DNA of 52,096 bases from Klebsormidium nitens. Lineage: Eukaryota > Streptophyta > Klebsormidiophyceae > Klebsormidiales > Klebsormidiaceae. The position numbers and the translations under genes are program-made. The DNA lies in the NCBI GenBank assembly GCA_000708835.1, contig DF237466.1, positions 14,809 through 66,904 of the forward strand, given 5' to 3'. Below the pieces are notes generated by a model, which had not been told where the DNA came from, did not search any database, and worked only from the letters and a program-made list of their open reading frames with translations. Below, in pieces: positions 19,901 through 31,576 of the stretch (positions are counted from its first letter, which is position 1; each line of letters starts with the position of its first letter).

Positions 19901-22900
19901 TCTCCCCCGGACAGCTTCCGTCATTCTTCTCCGACGCCCGTTTCTGCACTTCTCTGATGTGACCATCATTTTCAAACCGTTCCCCTTCCTCCCTTTCCCC
20001 TTCGTTTCCCTCTTGGCGAGACACCCCCCCTCCGCCGTTTTCTCTCCGCTCTAGTCCTCCACCCAGAAAAGGGTCCATAAGTCTTTCTCCCGCCCCTAGT
20101 TCCCCGGCAGGAAACACCCTTGGCAAAGAGCCTTCGCCCGTCTCCCGCGCCCCACCGGCCGCAGAACCCCCTCCCGCTCGTTCTTGCTCCGTAGACAGAG
20201 CTTCCATGCCTAGTTGGTCCGCGATCCTCGACACCGCCTCGAAGTAGCGCGCGGCGGTCTCCGTGTCGACCCGGGCGGTTTGCCCGCTAAAACTGGAGAT
20301 GACCGTCTTCCGTCGCTTGGCGGGACGCAATGGTGGGGCCGGCGCGCGCGGCGTGTGCTTGGCGAGCCGCTTTACGTCGGGGCCTGACTGGCCGAGACCT
20401 GGCCATAAGCGAGAAGGCATGAGCGAGAAGGGAAAGATATAGAATTTCGTTCATTCGCAAGTGACGGAACGAGGAGTGGAGATGACCGTCTTCCGCCGCT
20501 TGGCGGGGCGCAATGGCGGAGGCGGCACGCGCAGCGTGTGTTTGGCGAGCCGCTTTACATCGGGCCCAGACTGGCCGAGACCTGCAGGAATGAAAGCGCA
20601 TCAGCAAGAAACGAACGGCAATAGAGTGACTTCCATGACACATGGATGTACAATGAGCGAAGACGACCTTTCTGTGCCGCTTGGCGGGGCACGATGGTGG
20701 GGGCAGCCCGCGTGGCGTGTGTTTGGCGAGCCGCTTTACGTCGGGGCCAGACTGGCCGAGACCTGGCGATGGGTGAGAAGGCATGAGCGAGAAGGGAGAG
20801 ATATAGACTTTCATTTATTTGGAATTGACGGAACGATGAGCGGAGATGACTGTGTTCCGCCGATTGGCCGGGCGCAATGGTGGGGGCAATGGGCTCGGCC
20901 TTTCTTTAGCAAGCCCCTTTCCGTCAGGGCCACACTGGCCAAGACCTGGACGAGGATGAAAGGGAATCAGCAAGAACGAACGGACATAGAGTGCCTTCAT
21001 TGACAAATGGATGCACGATGAGCGGGAACAACCGTCGTCTACCGCTTGGCGGGACGCTCCACGTGGCATGTGTTTGGAGAGCCACTTTACGTCGGGCCCA
21101 GACTGGCCAAGACCTGTGCAGAAATGTGATAAGGCAGTGTGGACACATTACTGGCACTCACGATGTAAAGTGACAGGAATAGAGTGTAGTGTCCGATTTG
21201 CAACGGCTTCTCTCCTCGTCAAAGGAATCGCGATGCCACCTTCGCTTGCAACTCAAGAAAAGGAAGCCCGCAGGCGTATCTGGGACTGTTTGTTTTACAA
21301 CCTTGCGGTTGACGCAGACGCCTTCGACGTACCTCCAAATTTCCATTCCAAAATGTTCTCTTTCAAAATTCTTATGCGAGATTCTTTTTACATCTCCCTA
21401 CAAGCTTTTTCTGCAAGTCTGATACTCTCCGACCACGATCCTTGTGGTCAGTTGTCCGCTCCACGCACACAGACTTTACGCTCACCGTATGCCCACCGTT
21501 ATCAGACCCTTTTTGAATCTCGATTGTAGATCACCCCTTCAAGCATCCCTACTTTTGACCTAGGTTTGCAAGTTGAGCAAGAGCAACGACGTTTAGAAGG
21601 GCCTTGCGGGAGCAGACAAGACATACTTCCACGTCTGTTCAGATTGGAGCCAAAGCTCAGCTTGCAAAAGTAAAACGCGCGCTCACCTGTGAGCAGCACA
21701 AAGAAGCCGCTGGTGGGCGCGAGTTCCTCGTCGCAGCCCCCGTAGATGAGCAGGTCGCCCCCCCGGGCGTCCACCAGGGCCGACGCGGCAGAGAAGCGGT
21801 GCCGGGGGAAGGCGCCCCGGGCGGCCTGGCGCCGCCACACCAAAGTATCTGCATGAGCTAGGTTGGCGTTGCTAAAACTTCTACTTCTTGCTTTCCACTC
21901 ACTCCCTAGCGGAAGTCGCTTTTCGCGCTTTTTGTTCATCCCCACCTTCATCCGGCATATCGCCGGCAGTCTCTTTAGAAGTCTCTGTAGTCGTCAAATC
22001 CGAAACCTTTGAAGCGGACTTCAGCGCGAAAGGGAAATTGGGGCAAAATGCATTCTGGGTTTGGGCTCACGAGTCTTAATCCGTGGTCACGTTTTATGAG
22101 GCCACGCTTATGACAGAGAAGTTGCGCATCTCGTCACAATGAAAACAAGTGCAACACGCTGCCTGAAAGCCGCTTGTCCAAAAACGCCTCTGTCTAGTTG
22201 TCCAAGTGAGCGAACCCTGTCAGTCCTACCCGCTTGATAGGAATGTTAGGGCTACTGCTCTTCATCGGCGTAGCAATAACAAAACGTACTACGGCCTGTG
22301 TGCTGTCTGCTGTCTCGTCTGGCTTAAGGCCTATTCCCGAAGATCGGTTCAGTTGCGGCCGCCGACTCATTTGTGAGCCCCCTCGCTCTTGGGCAAGCTT
22401 TTTGCAGCGGACTTCTGCGAGGCATTTGCCAAGCAGACTAGGCACTAACAAAGTGACCAAAGATCCAATGCGTATACCAGGGACGTAACTTATGGAGGGC
22501 GCCGCCCATGAACGGAACAACGGAAGGAAGAAAAGCTGCAAGAAAGCCTCACCATCATAAAGGAACGTAGATTTCATTGTCACCTTTGCCGCACTAGCGG
22601 GAGAAGATAAATGACAGCACGACACTCACCGAGATCGAGGACACATATATCGTTTAACAGCTTCCGTTCCCCTTTGTCCACCCCGCCGAAGATGATGAGC
22701 TGGCTGCCAACGAGAGCGCTCACGTGGCCGGCGCGGGGCGCCGGCAGCTCGCCACGTGGCTGCAGTTTCGTCCATACGAGCATCTCTGAAAACGAAAGGT
22801 TGCGATAAGACGACTTGTTTGCGAAGTCGTGATTCAGAGACAAATATAGGACATTGAGAAGGGCATGAGTGTAGAATTGAAAAGGCCGTATCAATGGAGA

Positions 22901-25555
22901 AAGAACTGAGCTTTTGAACGCACACAGAAGGTAGGAGTTCGGACGTTGCAAAAGAAACGGAAAGGTGGCGCCACGAAAGCGATGGAGAACGATAAGGGGA
23001 AGCCAAGCTGGTTTCTGATCCAGTATCGACACCAGTGCAACGAACCCACTCCTTCGACGCTGGCCTTTCAGGTGATTATGCGGAAAGCTGTGGGGTCTTC
23101 CTCTAAGGAAACAAGTGCCCAATTATTGAACAACTTACGGCCGTCTGCTCGAGACCACCAGCGAGAAGCCTCGAACGACCACAAATATCCTGCGATATTC
23201 CTCCCCCGCCGTCACAAACAGCATCAGAGTCTCTAGTCTGGGGGGGGCGCTACAACACACCGTGTACAGTTCGTGAAATTACAAACACGCGGAATGTGCG
23301 AGAAACCAGGCTCGCCTGTATCTAGAGCGAAAATGTCGTTCAGGGGTTGATCGTCCGCATCCTGACCGCCAAACACGATGAGAGACGAGTCCCAGGCGAC
23401 CATGCTGTGGCCAGTCCGGGCAGATGGTCGCCCTCCGGACGTCTCGAGCTTCTGCCACGTCAGAGTCTCTGCAAAGGAGCGGCGATTGGGCTTGAGATCG
23501 TATGTACGTGGCGGAACTGGGCTTCCAAAATTCTCAGGTCACTGGTTTGCGCACTAGTTGGGCTTTGTTCAGGAGCGAGTGAGTTTGAAATCTTCTTTGA
23601 CAGGACAACACATGATCATCGGCTTTCGTTAAGAGAGGGAGTTGCGATATGCCAATTGCAGTGCGCTATTGAAAAAGAGAGAGCCACCTTGAGAAGCCGG
23701 GTACGAAAATGGTCAAGACCGAAAGCTTCTTTGAGACCTCCTTTTCTCAACCGCTTGACATCTCTCCTTCCTCTCCGCAAATGACTGCTCATCAAATCGT
23801 CAATACAGGAAGTGCAGTGTTCTTGAAACAACACTACCTACGCACCTAGAAGGTAGTCCCAAGTAGCAGAAACCTTCTCTTTACCTGTTTCGAGCCGATA
23901 GACGTCATCGAAGTAGAGGTCGTCCTCGTTCTCTTTGTCGGCTCTTCTACAGCCCCCAAACACATACACCAATTGGTCTACAGAGACGGCCGCGTGGCCT
24001 TCTCTGGGGCAGGGGGCGTCGCCTGTGGTCTCGGGTGTGATCCACTGGTTGGCATCTGCAGAGGACAGAATAGTCCGTTTCTTATTATCGGACTTCTGAA
24101 GGCACTTTTGGTACTCATTTGTTATGCAGATGTAATTTCGACTTGCGCTCCTAACCAATTGGGCAAAATGTGAAGCCTGACGAAAGTTGGGTTGAGATAT
24201 GGTCATAGAGAGATGACGTCCTCAGCTTTTGACAGAAGCCCTCAACTGCTGCGACCAGCTCCGAAGAACGAATGTACGTTCATCTTCAAACTTATCAAAC
24301 TCATCGACTGGCTGAGGTTCCACCGTTTACTGAAGTAGGTTCAGATGTTGAAGGCAATGCCGCGACATGTTGACAAACTTGCTATTGTTTATTCTAACTC
24401 CCAGGTTCGGCCAATTAAGAAATTGAAGAACGGATGTGCATTCTTAGGCATAGCCTGCAACAGCCGCTCGTTCAGGAAGCCTCCACTCAACCTTCTGACC
24501 CTTTAGTGAACGCAGAAACCATATACGCACTGGCCTACTCTTGATTCTGCCCTATCTCCGAATTTGAACTGATACTTGTTGTAGATCTTGTGTCGATGAG
24601 AAAAAAGAACCCCACCATCAGTCAGCCCACGGATCTCCTAAGCGTCTTCTTCCTGCTCAGGATGTTTGCGAGACTAGGCGGCCCGACGCTACTTTGTGGT
24701 CGTTGCGGATGCGGTTTCGTTTTCCTTACCCGTGTCTAAGATGTGCAGATCCCCCAAAGTGGCCTCTGAGTTGCGGCCACCAAAGACGAACAGCTTGTGA
24801 CCAACAGTGGTGCAAGTGTGGCTCTCGCGGGGCGGTGGCTGCGGCCCCGACAGCTTGGGGCGTTTCCACAGCTCCCGGCCTGCAAACAGTTCATCTTCTG
24901 TCTTTCCTCATAATACAACATGTTTACTTTTCGACGGCATATTCTCCCCTTTACCGTTCAGCCGGTTCCGGCAGCTACTTTAACTAAGAAGAACAGGAGC
25001 CGCAGTTCCACGTAGAACTATAGTGCAAACAATGATATAGCGAGAGAGGCGGTAAGCTTGCTTGACATGCTCCCTATACGCTTGTTGAACGGCTACTGCG
25101 GGAGCTTCGACAAGGGGAGACGCAGTACAGCAAGTTTGACCAGCAGTAGTGTTGCTGTCCTCAAGTCTCCTGTCTTTCTACGGCAGGCCACATGCCCAGG
25201 CTCTCTCGTCTCGAGAAAATGTTTTCTGTTTCTAAATGAGCGGTCTGTCCTGTCGTGAGGGCAGCAACACTATCGCTCAAAATGAGTACACATCTGAATC
25301 GCCGCATTCTATGGAACGATCTGTTTTTCACATAGTAGAAGATCACATTGACTCACCGGTGTCATATTTGCAGACTCCAACCACCTGCTTCCGTGCGCAG
25401 TTTGTGCCCCCGACAGCAAACACCCATCTCTCCCCCCCTAAGGACACCAGGTTGAGTGTGTGGCAGTAGCGCTCTCCAGGCCCCAGGACACCGCGGCCCT
25501 CATCTTTTTCTGCTTGTGACTTGCGCTCCACCTCATTCACAGTGTCCCATTGCAT
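16952..25555 (-). CDS. Six-blade kelch-repeat protein with long disordered C-terminal region (3' end unresolved)
   Basis: Nine exons: 25555-25357, 24879-24730, 24055-23885, 23468-23316, 22785-22630, 21848-21687, 20398-18632, 18015-17924 and 17116-16952, totalling 1005 codons. Each of the first six exons encodes one kelch blade with a Gly-Gly motif (FAVGGTN, FVFGGRN, YVFGGCR, IVFGGQD, IIFGGVD, LIYGGCD) and usually ends in an L(D/E)TG-like turn, split by a phase-1 intron. The blades should form a beta-propeller for protein binding. Exon 7 adds 588 residues of low-complexity, probably disordered sequence. It starts with GLGQSGPDVKRLAKHTPR and a basic LRPAKRRKTV that looks like a nuclear signal. 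The tail (ERFGGWALIKVPEIKEE; IEDLLQTGFSISAAVGGQQL; KKRAEDQQAAAIAAA) is helical and unfamiliar. The start at 25555 has an in-frame stop nine bases upstream but also sits one base after a CAG acceptor, so a 5' exon may exist. The exon at 23316 has an apparent GC donor. Confidence 0.8.
17221..17262 (-). repeat. Duplicated 5' edge of kelch-gene exon 9
   Basis: TTGCAG followed by 42 nt encoding IGDLLHTAFSMSAA lies 146 bp upstream, in the gene's sense, of the acceptor of exon 9, which opens IEDLLQTGFSISAA. About 80% of bases match, then similarity stops. The 42 nt are in frame (14 codons, phase 0 to 0) and are followed by GTGATC, a weak donor. It could be a relic, an alternative acceptor or a microexon. 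Confidence 0.75.
20290..21113 (-). repeat. Five-copy array of the acceptor plus 5' edge of kelch-gene exon 7
   Basis: The first about 100 nt of exon 7 recur four more times in the intron before it. The equivalent exon-start bases are 20398 (the used exon), 20581, 20762, 20945 and 21113, spaced 183, 181, 183 and 168 bp. Every copy keeps the splice junction CAG|GTCT(C/T)GGCCAG. Most keep a GLGQSGPDVKRLAKHTPR-like peptide and a basic PAKRRKTV-like patch. Copies 2 and 4 end in stops soon after. Copy 3 stays open for about 175 codons, and copy 5 reads in frame into copy 4. The spacers between copies are also related, so the unit is a true tandem repeat of about 180 bp. Confidence 0.88.
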
Positions 25556-26586
25556 CCTGAGGGCTTAACTCTCTGCTTCACATCTGGAAAACTGAGACAT
25601 TGGGCCACAAACTGCTGGTCACCACTGCATGTTGTGGTCTATGCCAGATTTTGAAGTTCACACACACACGAGCCCGGTATAGATTTTGAAGCCGTGCTGG
25701 GTGGGATCGACAAAGCAACTCACAGTTATCTGATGAAAATGTTTCTCTTGGACTTTCACTCCATTAGCATTCAAAGAATGGAAGCTTAAAGCAGGTGTAG
25801 CCCTTTTGAGCATTGCAAATACTAGGCAGCCAAGAAGGCCACATTAATGTGAGTCTTGCGACTGCCAGTATCAAGGTGCCCTGAAGCGCTCCAATTGCAA
25901 TCTTCACCACTCTCCTCGTGCAATTTCAACCAAGAGCTTGATTCCTCTCCCAGAGTCCCAGGGGCCGGAGCACTGTCACAAGCTTTCCTTCCAATCGTCC
26001 GCTCAAGTTCAACAACAGCCGCCCTTCCAAACTGTTGACCGCAAGGCTGCAGTGTGTGCAGCGCAGCATCCCAAGGTATGAAAGAACGTTTGTATGGAGC
26101 AGAGAAACTGGTAGCTGTGTTCCCTTGGCGCCCCTTTCGTGCTTCAGCAGCATCTGAAAACGCTTCCTGCTTTCCCCCACCATTCAATTTCAGGAGCAGA
26201 GGGAAGAACTAAGGGCCGAAACTAGAGCACTTATATTGCCTAAACCCGAGTAATATAAGCGTTGCGTGACCGAACGGCTGGCAGCCGACGGCATAAGCCG
26301 GTTCTGCCTTTTCCGATGTCCATAGAGTTTTCAGCAGCAAGTCCTTCCTAGCCTGCAGCCTCAGGAAAGACGGTATGTCCACGGCGTCTATAGCCTCTCC
26401 GGTGCTGCATACAAACGAAGAAATTGCTTGTTTAATCAAAATCTGCAGCACTCGAAACTGGATCTACACACCATGCTTGGCAATTGGGAGCAGCTGCTGA
26501 TCGAGAGTCAGACTTGGAGAGAGTGTAATACTAGCTGAGGGAAATGTAAGTTGGTTGCAGCATTGCGCTGCTCAGCACCTTTTGAG
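25556..26586. promoter_or_regulatory. Divergent spacer between kelch gene and dioxygenase gene
   Basis: About 1 kb separates the two divergent starts, so it holds both promoters. A 121-codon minus-strand ORF (25822-26187) and a short acceptor-like ORF near 26209-26415 (opening STGEAIDAVDIPSFLRLQAR) may be 5' exons of the kelch gene. Neither has a convincing donor or homology, so they are not called. Confidence 0.4.
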
Positions 26587-29500
26587 ATGCCTTCCTTCCA
26601 AGCGCCCTCGCCCTCGGAAGTCCCTGTCATCAGCCTCTCTGGTGGGCAAGATCAGAGCCGTATCGCAGCAGCTATCAAGGAGGTGAGGGGAAGCAAGGAA
26701 AGCCGGGGGAAACATGTGCTGTCTTCGGTATATTGAAAGGAAGAGACGATTGAATTTGAAGCTTGCCGTCCTGTGCTTTTTGTACTCAACAGCTTGGCCC
26801 ATTTGAAGGACCCTGAAGCACCGTTGATTGAGTTGACATTGAAGAATTAGAAGCCAAGCGGACAATCCAACTGACAGACAGCAGGCAGGTTCTTAAGTCT
26901 CCGCTCTCTGGCCTTTAGTCAAACAAACTCTACTGCAGTGGCTGGGTAACTCACAGCCCCTGTACAGCCCTCCCGCTTATTTTTCCTACCCCCCTTACTT
27001 AAGATAGATCACCCAAACTATCCTCAGGACTTGATGTCTTCGTGAGCAATTCTGCATTTCCTTGGTAAATACACATGTGAACGAGTTGCTTGATGGAACA
27101 TCTTCTTCCCGCCAATGCCATGTTTTCAGACGGAGGGGGCTCTCGCTAACTGGCCTTCACGATGACAGGGCAAACTTTCCGCGCAGGCTTGTGTCAAGTC
27201 CGGGTTCTTCTACGTCGCTGATCATGGAGTTGACGAAGGCCTCGTGCAGGCAACTTTTGAGCAGTGCCGCCTCTTTTTCAGCTTGCCAGAGGTGAGGTCT
27301 TGCTCCTCTGAGGGTCTTTTTGAGAGACGAGTTGCAGGCTCAGGTCTTCTACTCTTTGGCCTGACTTCGGGGTTGAATTGACCAGCAAGTAGGTCTTGCA
27401 TCAACTCGGCTGCAATTCTCATGAGAAGATAGAGTTTGCATTACGAGGCTTGATTAGGGTCCTGTCATTGTCCACAAATATTGAGCAGTATACTGTCACG
27501 TTTTGTGCTTAATTTTCGTCCTTTTGATATGACACTGACCCATAATCTTGCAACTCAGACCTAGATCTTTTTCCATCCAACTGATTCTGATGCAGGCTGA
27601 GAAGATGAAGTACCTGCAAGACTCAAACAACCGAGGTTACACCCCGTTTGAGGAGGAAACGCTCGATGTGACGCGGCAGAAGAAGGGGGACACCAAGGAA
27701 GGGTACTACATCGGGCGAGAAGTCCCTCTGGATCACCCAGACGCAAGCACACCGTTATGTGGCCCAAACGTGTGGCCAGATCCAGGTGAGGGAAAACTTG
27801 TGTGGTTTCTGAGACCGAGTTTGAGAAATTGTTGTATCCCTTTCGGAAGGTGTTTGCATGTGTAAGACGCATACGTAAGGTGGATCTTCGCTTGACTGCG
27901 ATTGGAGGTTTCCCTGCGACCCAGTGGTCTCCTCAAGTGTGACTCTCTGCTGCGTAGTTGATGCACGTATAGTAGCCGCAGTCGTCATGAGTGTGAAAGC
28001 CGTATAAATATCTTCTCGAATACCGATCACAGGGCCCGGGTACTCTCAAATCAAATGCAGACGTTCTCCCTCTCTGGCGGCCAACTATGGAAAGGTACAT
28101 GGCGGCCATGACTGCGCTTGCCCTCCGGCTGACGCGCCTCATCGGCCTGGCGCTCGGACTGCCGGACGGCTTCTTTGACCGCCCGGGCATGTTCGACAAG
28201 CCGTCCGTATTCCTTCGACCTCTGCACTACAACGGTGAGCTTCAGTCCTGGGCAAAAGAGGGTTGTCCCTCAGAGCTGGTTAGTACTTTGAGTAGCTCAA
28301 GGGAGCCACAGAGGCGTATTCTAAATGTCATCCGGTTTTCCCAATCGCTGCACCTTATCAGCAGGTTTTCCTTTGGAGGAAAGGTCGCCTACTCAGTACA
28401 TAGGACATCAATTAAAGGGAGGACCTTCGCAATAATCGGCCCTGACCGGTCGTGGGGAAGAAAACGAGGCTGCAGGCCAATCCCAGAATCGCCGACAGAT
28501 TCCTCGTTGGTTATCGAGTTTCGGGCGGCCGTTGCTTGATGCAACGTTTCCAGTAGCGTACTTCCTGCGGCCTGAGTGGTCGGCTCTGCTACCTTACACC
28601 CTGCAACTTGTGACCAAGATTCCCCTTCATGCGGGCATTTCGATCCCCATCAGACCTCCACAATGTCTGTGTTGCAGCCGAGCCGTCTGCGCCCGAGGAT
28701 GGCATCTTCGGCGCCGGCGCCCACAGCGATTACGGCATGCTGACGTTGCTCAAGACGGACGACGTCCCGGGCCTCCAGGTAAGAGCCAGTCCACATTGAC
28801 CATGTATGCGTTCCGATATTTGACCCTGAGCAAAGAGCGGTAGTGGGAACTTCGACTCCCTGGGAAGTGAGCCAGTTTCGAAGGAGACAAGCCCAAAATT
28901 CTCGCCCCGCTTAGACGGGCTGGGCCCGGTTAAAAGTATCTTGTATCTGGTCAAAATCCCGAGAGAAGAGGCAGCCGCATTCTCTTAAGGACGTCGGTGC
29001 TAGGTCGCCTTTCGGCGACCAGAAAACAGCAGCGCCCATTTCCTGGGTGCCCCCATTTCCTAGCTACGTAACGAAGTCGCAAGTGACTGTCCGCTCGTGA
29101 CCTTACGTTACTCCTGCGTCTTTCAGCTGATCACTACGCTTCTCGGAGAACGTCTTCAAGCCCCTCGCCGCTAACTAGAGCGGAACTATTTCTGCAGATC
29201 TGTCTTGAGAAGGACGCCAAGGTGCAACAATGGATCGACGTGCCCCCTGTTCCGGGCGCATTTATTGTGAACCTGGGGGACATGCTGGAGCGGTGGAGCA
29301 ACGACCGCTTCAGGTAACCAGTCCAAATCCATCCAATTGACTCCTAAATCGCGTGCTTAGGCAGTTGTGTGGGCTCGGTTTGTTGTGGTGACTTCGAAGT
29401 AAGGATTTTTGCGAGCCTGGGGCACTGATGCAACTCCAGTGAAACCGAACGCAATGCAAGTTTGAGGCGTGCCTAAATTCTGGCAATTCTGTTCGATGAG

Positions 29501-30810
29501 TTCTGTGCTGCTTGGAGCCAGGGGATACCATGAGGGTCCCAACTGGCTGCTGACGCATTCAAAAGCCTGCCCTTCGAACGACGACTTTTGTTTCGCTCAT
29601 TTGGAATTTGGGACAGGACTCTAAGAATCCGCACAGAAAGGGCCTCGGTCATGGGAGCGGTGGTCCGCAACGAAGGAATGAAAGGTTATAAAGTTGCTGC
29701 TTGGTTTGCTTTTAAAGGTGCTTGGACGAGCCGCGAGTATGTTTCGTGTCTAGATCCTCCCAGGAGAGTCTGTCGACATTGGTACCGGCGAGCGGGCCGT
29801 TTGAGCCTTGGTCCTTTATTACGCATCGGCCGAAAGATGCGTCGCCGGTTTGGCTGCCAATCTGCGGCACTGTGTAATCATTGCGCGCTTTTGATGTTGA
29901 GGGGGAATTCACATCTCCTCGTAATGGTAAAACCGCTGTTCATGGAAGGCCGTTGCGGGCAGAATGTCTGATTGTTCCGGCTCAAGCATACGCTATTCCG
30001 CATCTTGAGTGGATTGCCGCATCTATTATACGCTATTCCGCATCTCAAATGGAGGGGCTCCTTTTCTTTTGGCAGGTCCACCCTGCACCGAGTCATAGGT
30101 CGCGGACAGGAGCGTTATTCGGTGAGCGCCACGCACATTCATATTTATTCTCGAATGGTTCTGCCCTCAAGAAACAGCGGAAACCAAGCGGACTTTTACC
30201 TTGTACAAATTTTGAGGCGTGTGTGGTAAGAGGGGACTTCTTCTAGAGATTCCTCGCGTGCATATTTGCATCGCTGCACAACGCTGAAAAGTACCATGGA
30301 AACAGGTCACAAGGCTGAATGAGTCTTTTGACGAACTAGGCTTGTTTGCTCCCATCTCGTGCAGATTCCATTCTTCTTCGAGCCCAACTTCGACTGCCTG
30401 GTGGAATGCTTGCCCCAGTGCTACAGCGATGACGACCCTCCAAAGTGAGATCGCCGCATCGCTTTCTCTTGTAACACTTTCATCTCATTTTCATTTCGTC
30501 TTGCCAAGCTCGCTTGAAACCATCTGATTGCTAGTCCTCAACAAAATCTTCGTCCGCTCCATGATTAACGCTCACATTGAAGGGCACTTGCTTCCCCGAT
30601 TTCGGGTCCATTGACCGTCTTGTAGACAGGAGCTGGAGCCTGTGTAGAGTGCTTCTGTATTGATGCTCTTGAGCTCATTCTCGGCTGCCTATCATATGGA
30701 GATTCTGCACTGACATGTTGCTGCTTTGGCGTCGCAGATACGCCCCGATCAAGGCGGGGCATTATCTACTTGACAAATACGGGATGACACATGCGGGGTA
30801 TAAAGGTTAA
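26587..30810 (+). CDS. 2-oxoglutarate/Fe(II)-dependent dioxygenase (isopenicillin N synthase-like)
   Basis: Nine exons: 26587-26682, 27187-27291, 27596-27785, 28061-28234, 28678-28778, 29198-29313, 30076-30121, 30365-30444 and 30738-30810 (TAA). All phases match, giving 326 aa, the usual family length. The N-terminal DIOX_N part has VPVISLSG and [15 protein letters not shown]. The catalytic jelly roll has the metal-binding HSD ([13 protein letters not shown]), a [15 protein letters not shown] strand, the second His in STLHRVI and the 2-oxoglutarate-binding RYS. The FFFEPNFD end is typical of the soluble class. These enzymes couple oxygen and 2-oxoglutarate to hydroxylate, desaturate or cyclise small molecules, usually in the cytosol. 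The substrate cannot be told from sequence. No targeting peptide is seen. Confidence 0.9.
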
Positions 30811-31576
30811 GCAAACAGCAATCCGGAGTGTTCGTCTCTAATGTAAAGAAGTTCACTGCTCCTTGTTAGATAGGCACAGTCGGATGCCGCTTCGCTTGAA
30901 AGCAGCTACGACTATGCAGAGTTATTCGAGATTCTTAAAGTATGGATTCAGAATAGGGCCCGCTGAGCATCTCAAATGAGTCTTGTGGTAAGTTCCGATT
31001 CCAGATAGGTAGTCAAAGATCAAAGACTGACTTAATAAGTATTAGCATATGATATTGAAAGTGTACATATCATAATGCTTTCGTTTCGTTTTCGGCCTAC
31101 ACCAACTCTGACGGGCGTGCGGAACATGGTTTGTGATAAATTCATGATATATTGTTTCCCTTGCACTCTGCTTGGAAGATCATATTGCTTATATTCGATC
31201 AGTACAATGTGCAAAAAGCCTTGAAGGCCTGAGCTTATTTGAACAATCTGCTCCTAGCCAAAAACGCTATTGGCCGTCGATATCACGTAATCCGCGTCTT
31301 CAGTGCACGCAGTCGACGAGCTGCATATGAGTTACCGCACCCGACATACGATCCGACGTGAGGGACTGCTGGCGCGCAATTTGATATTTCGCGCGGGCTA
31401 CAATTCAAGTTGAGCATGGTTCGCAAAAACGCTGCGGCGCGTCTGTTCAATGATACAATTGGACTTCCGACGGAACCAGTTCTACCTTCCGACAAAACAA
31501 TCCCAACACCCACTTTCCGACGTTACGTCGCTACAGCAACATCCTTTCCGGCACTTCTGCCATCTTCGTTTTGTGC
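30811..31576. other. Convergent spacer
   Basis: AT-rich 766-bp region between the dioxygenase and EF-hand 3' ends. It should carry both 3' UTRs. Nothing else is recognisable. Confidence 0.5.

Noticed and set aside
20287-20814. 175-codon minus-strand ORF across the repeat array
   Set aside because: It arises because repeat copies fall in different frames of one open stretch. Treated as part of the array, not a separate gene.
25822-26187. 121-codon minus-strand ORF beginning MNGGGKQEAFSDAAEAR
   Set aside because: It could be a 5' exon of the kelch gene, but there is no good donor before its stop and no homology I can recognise.
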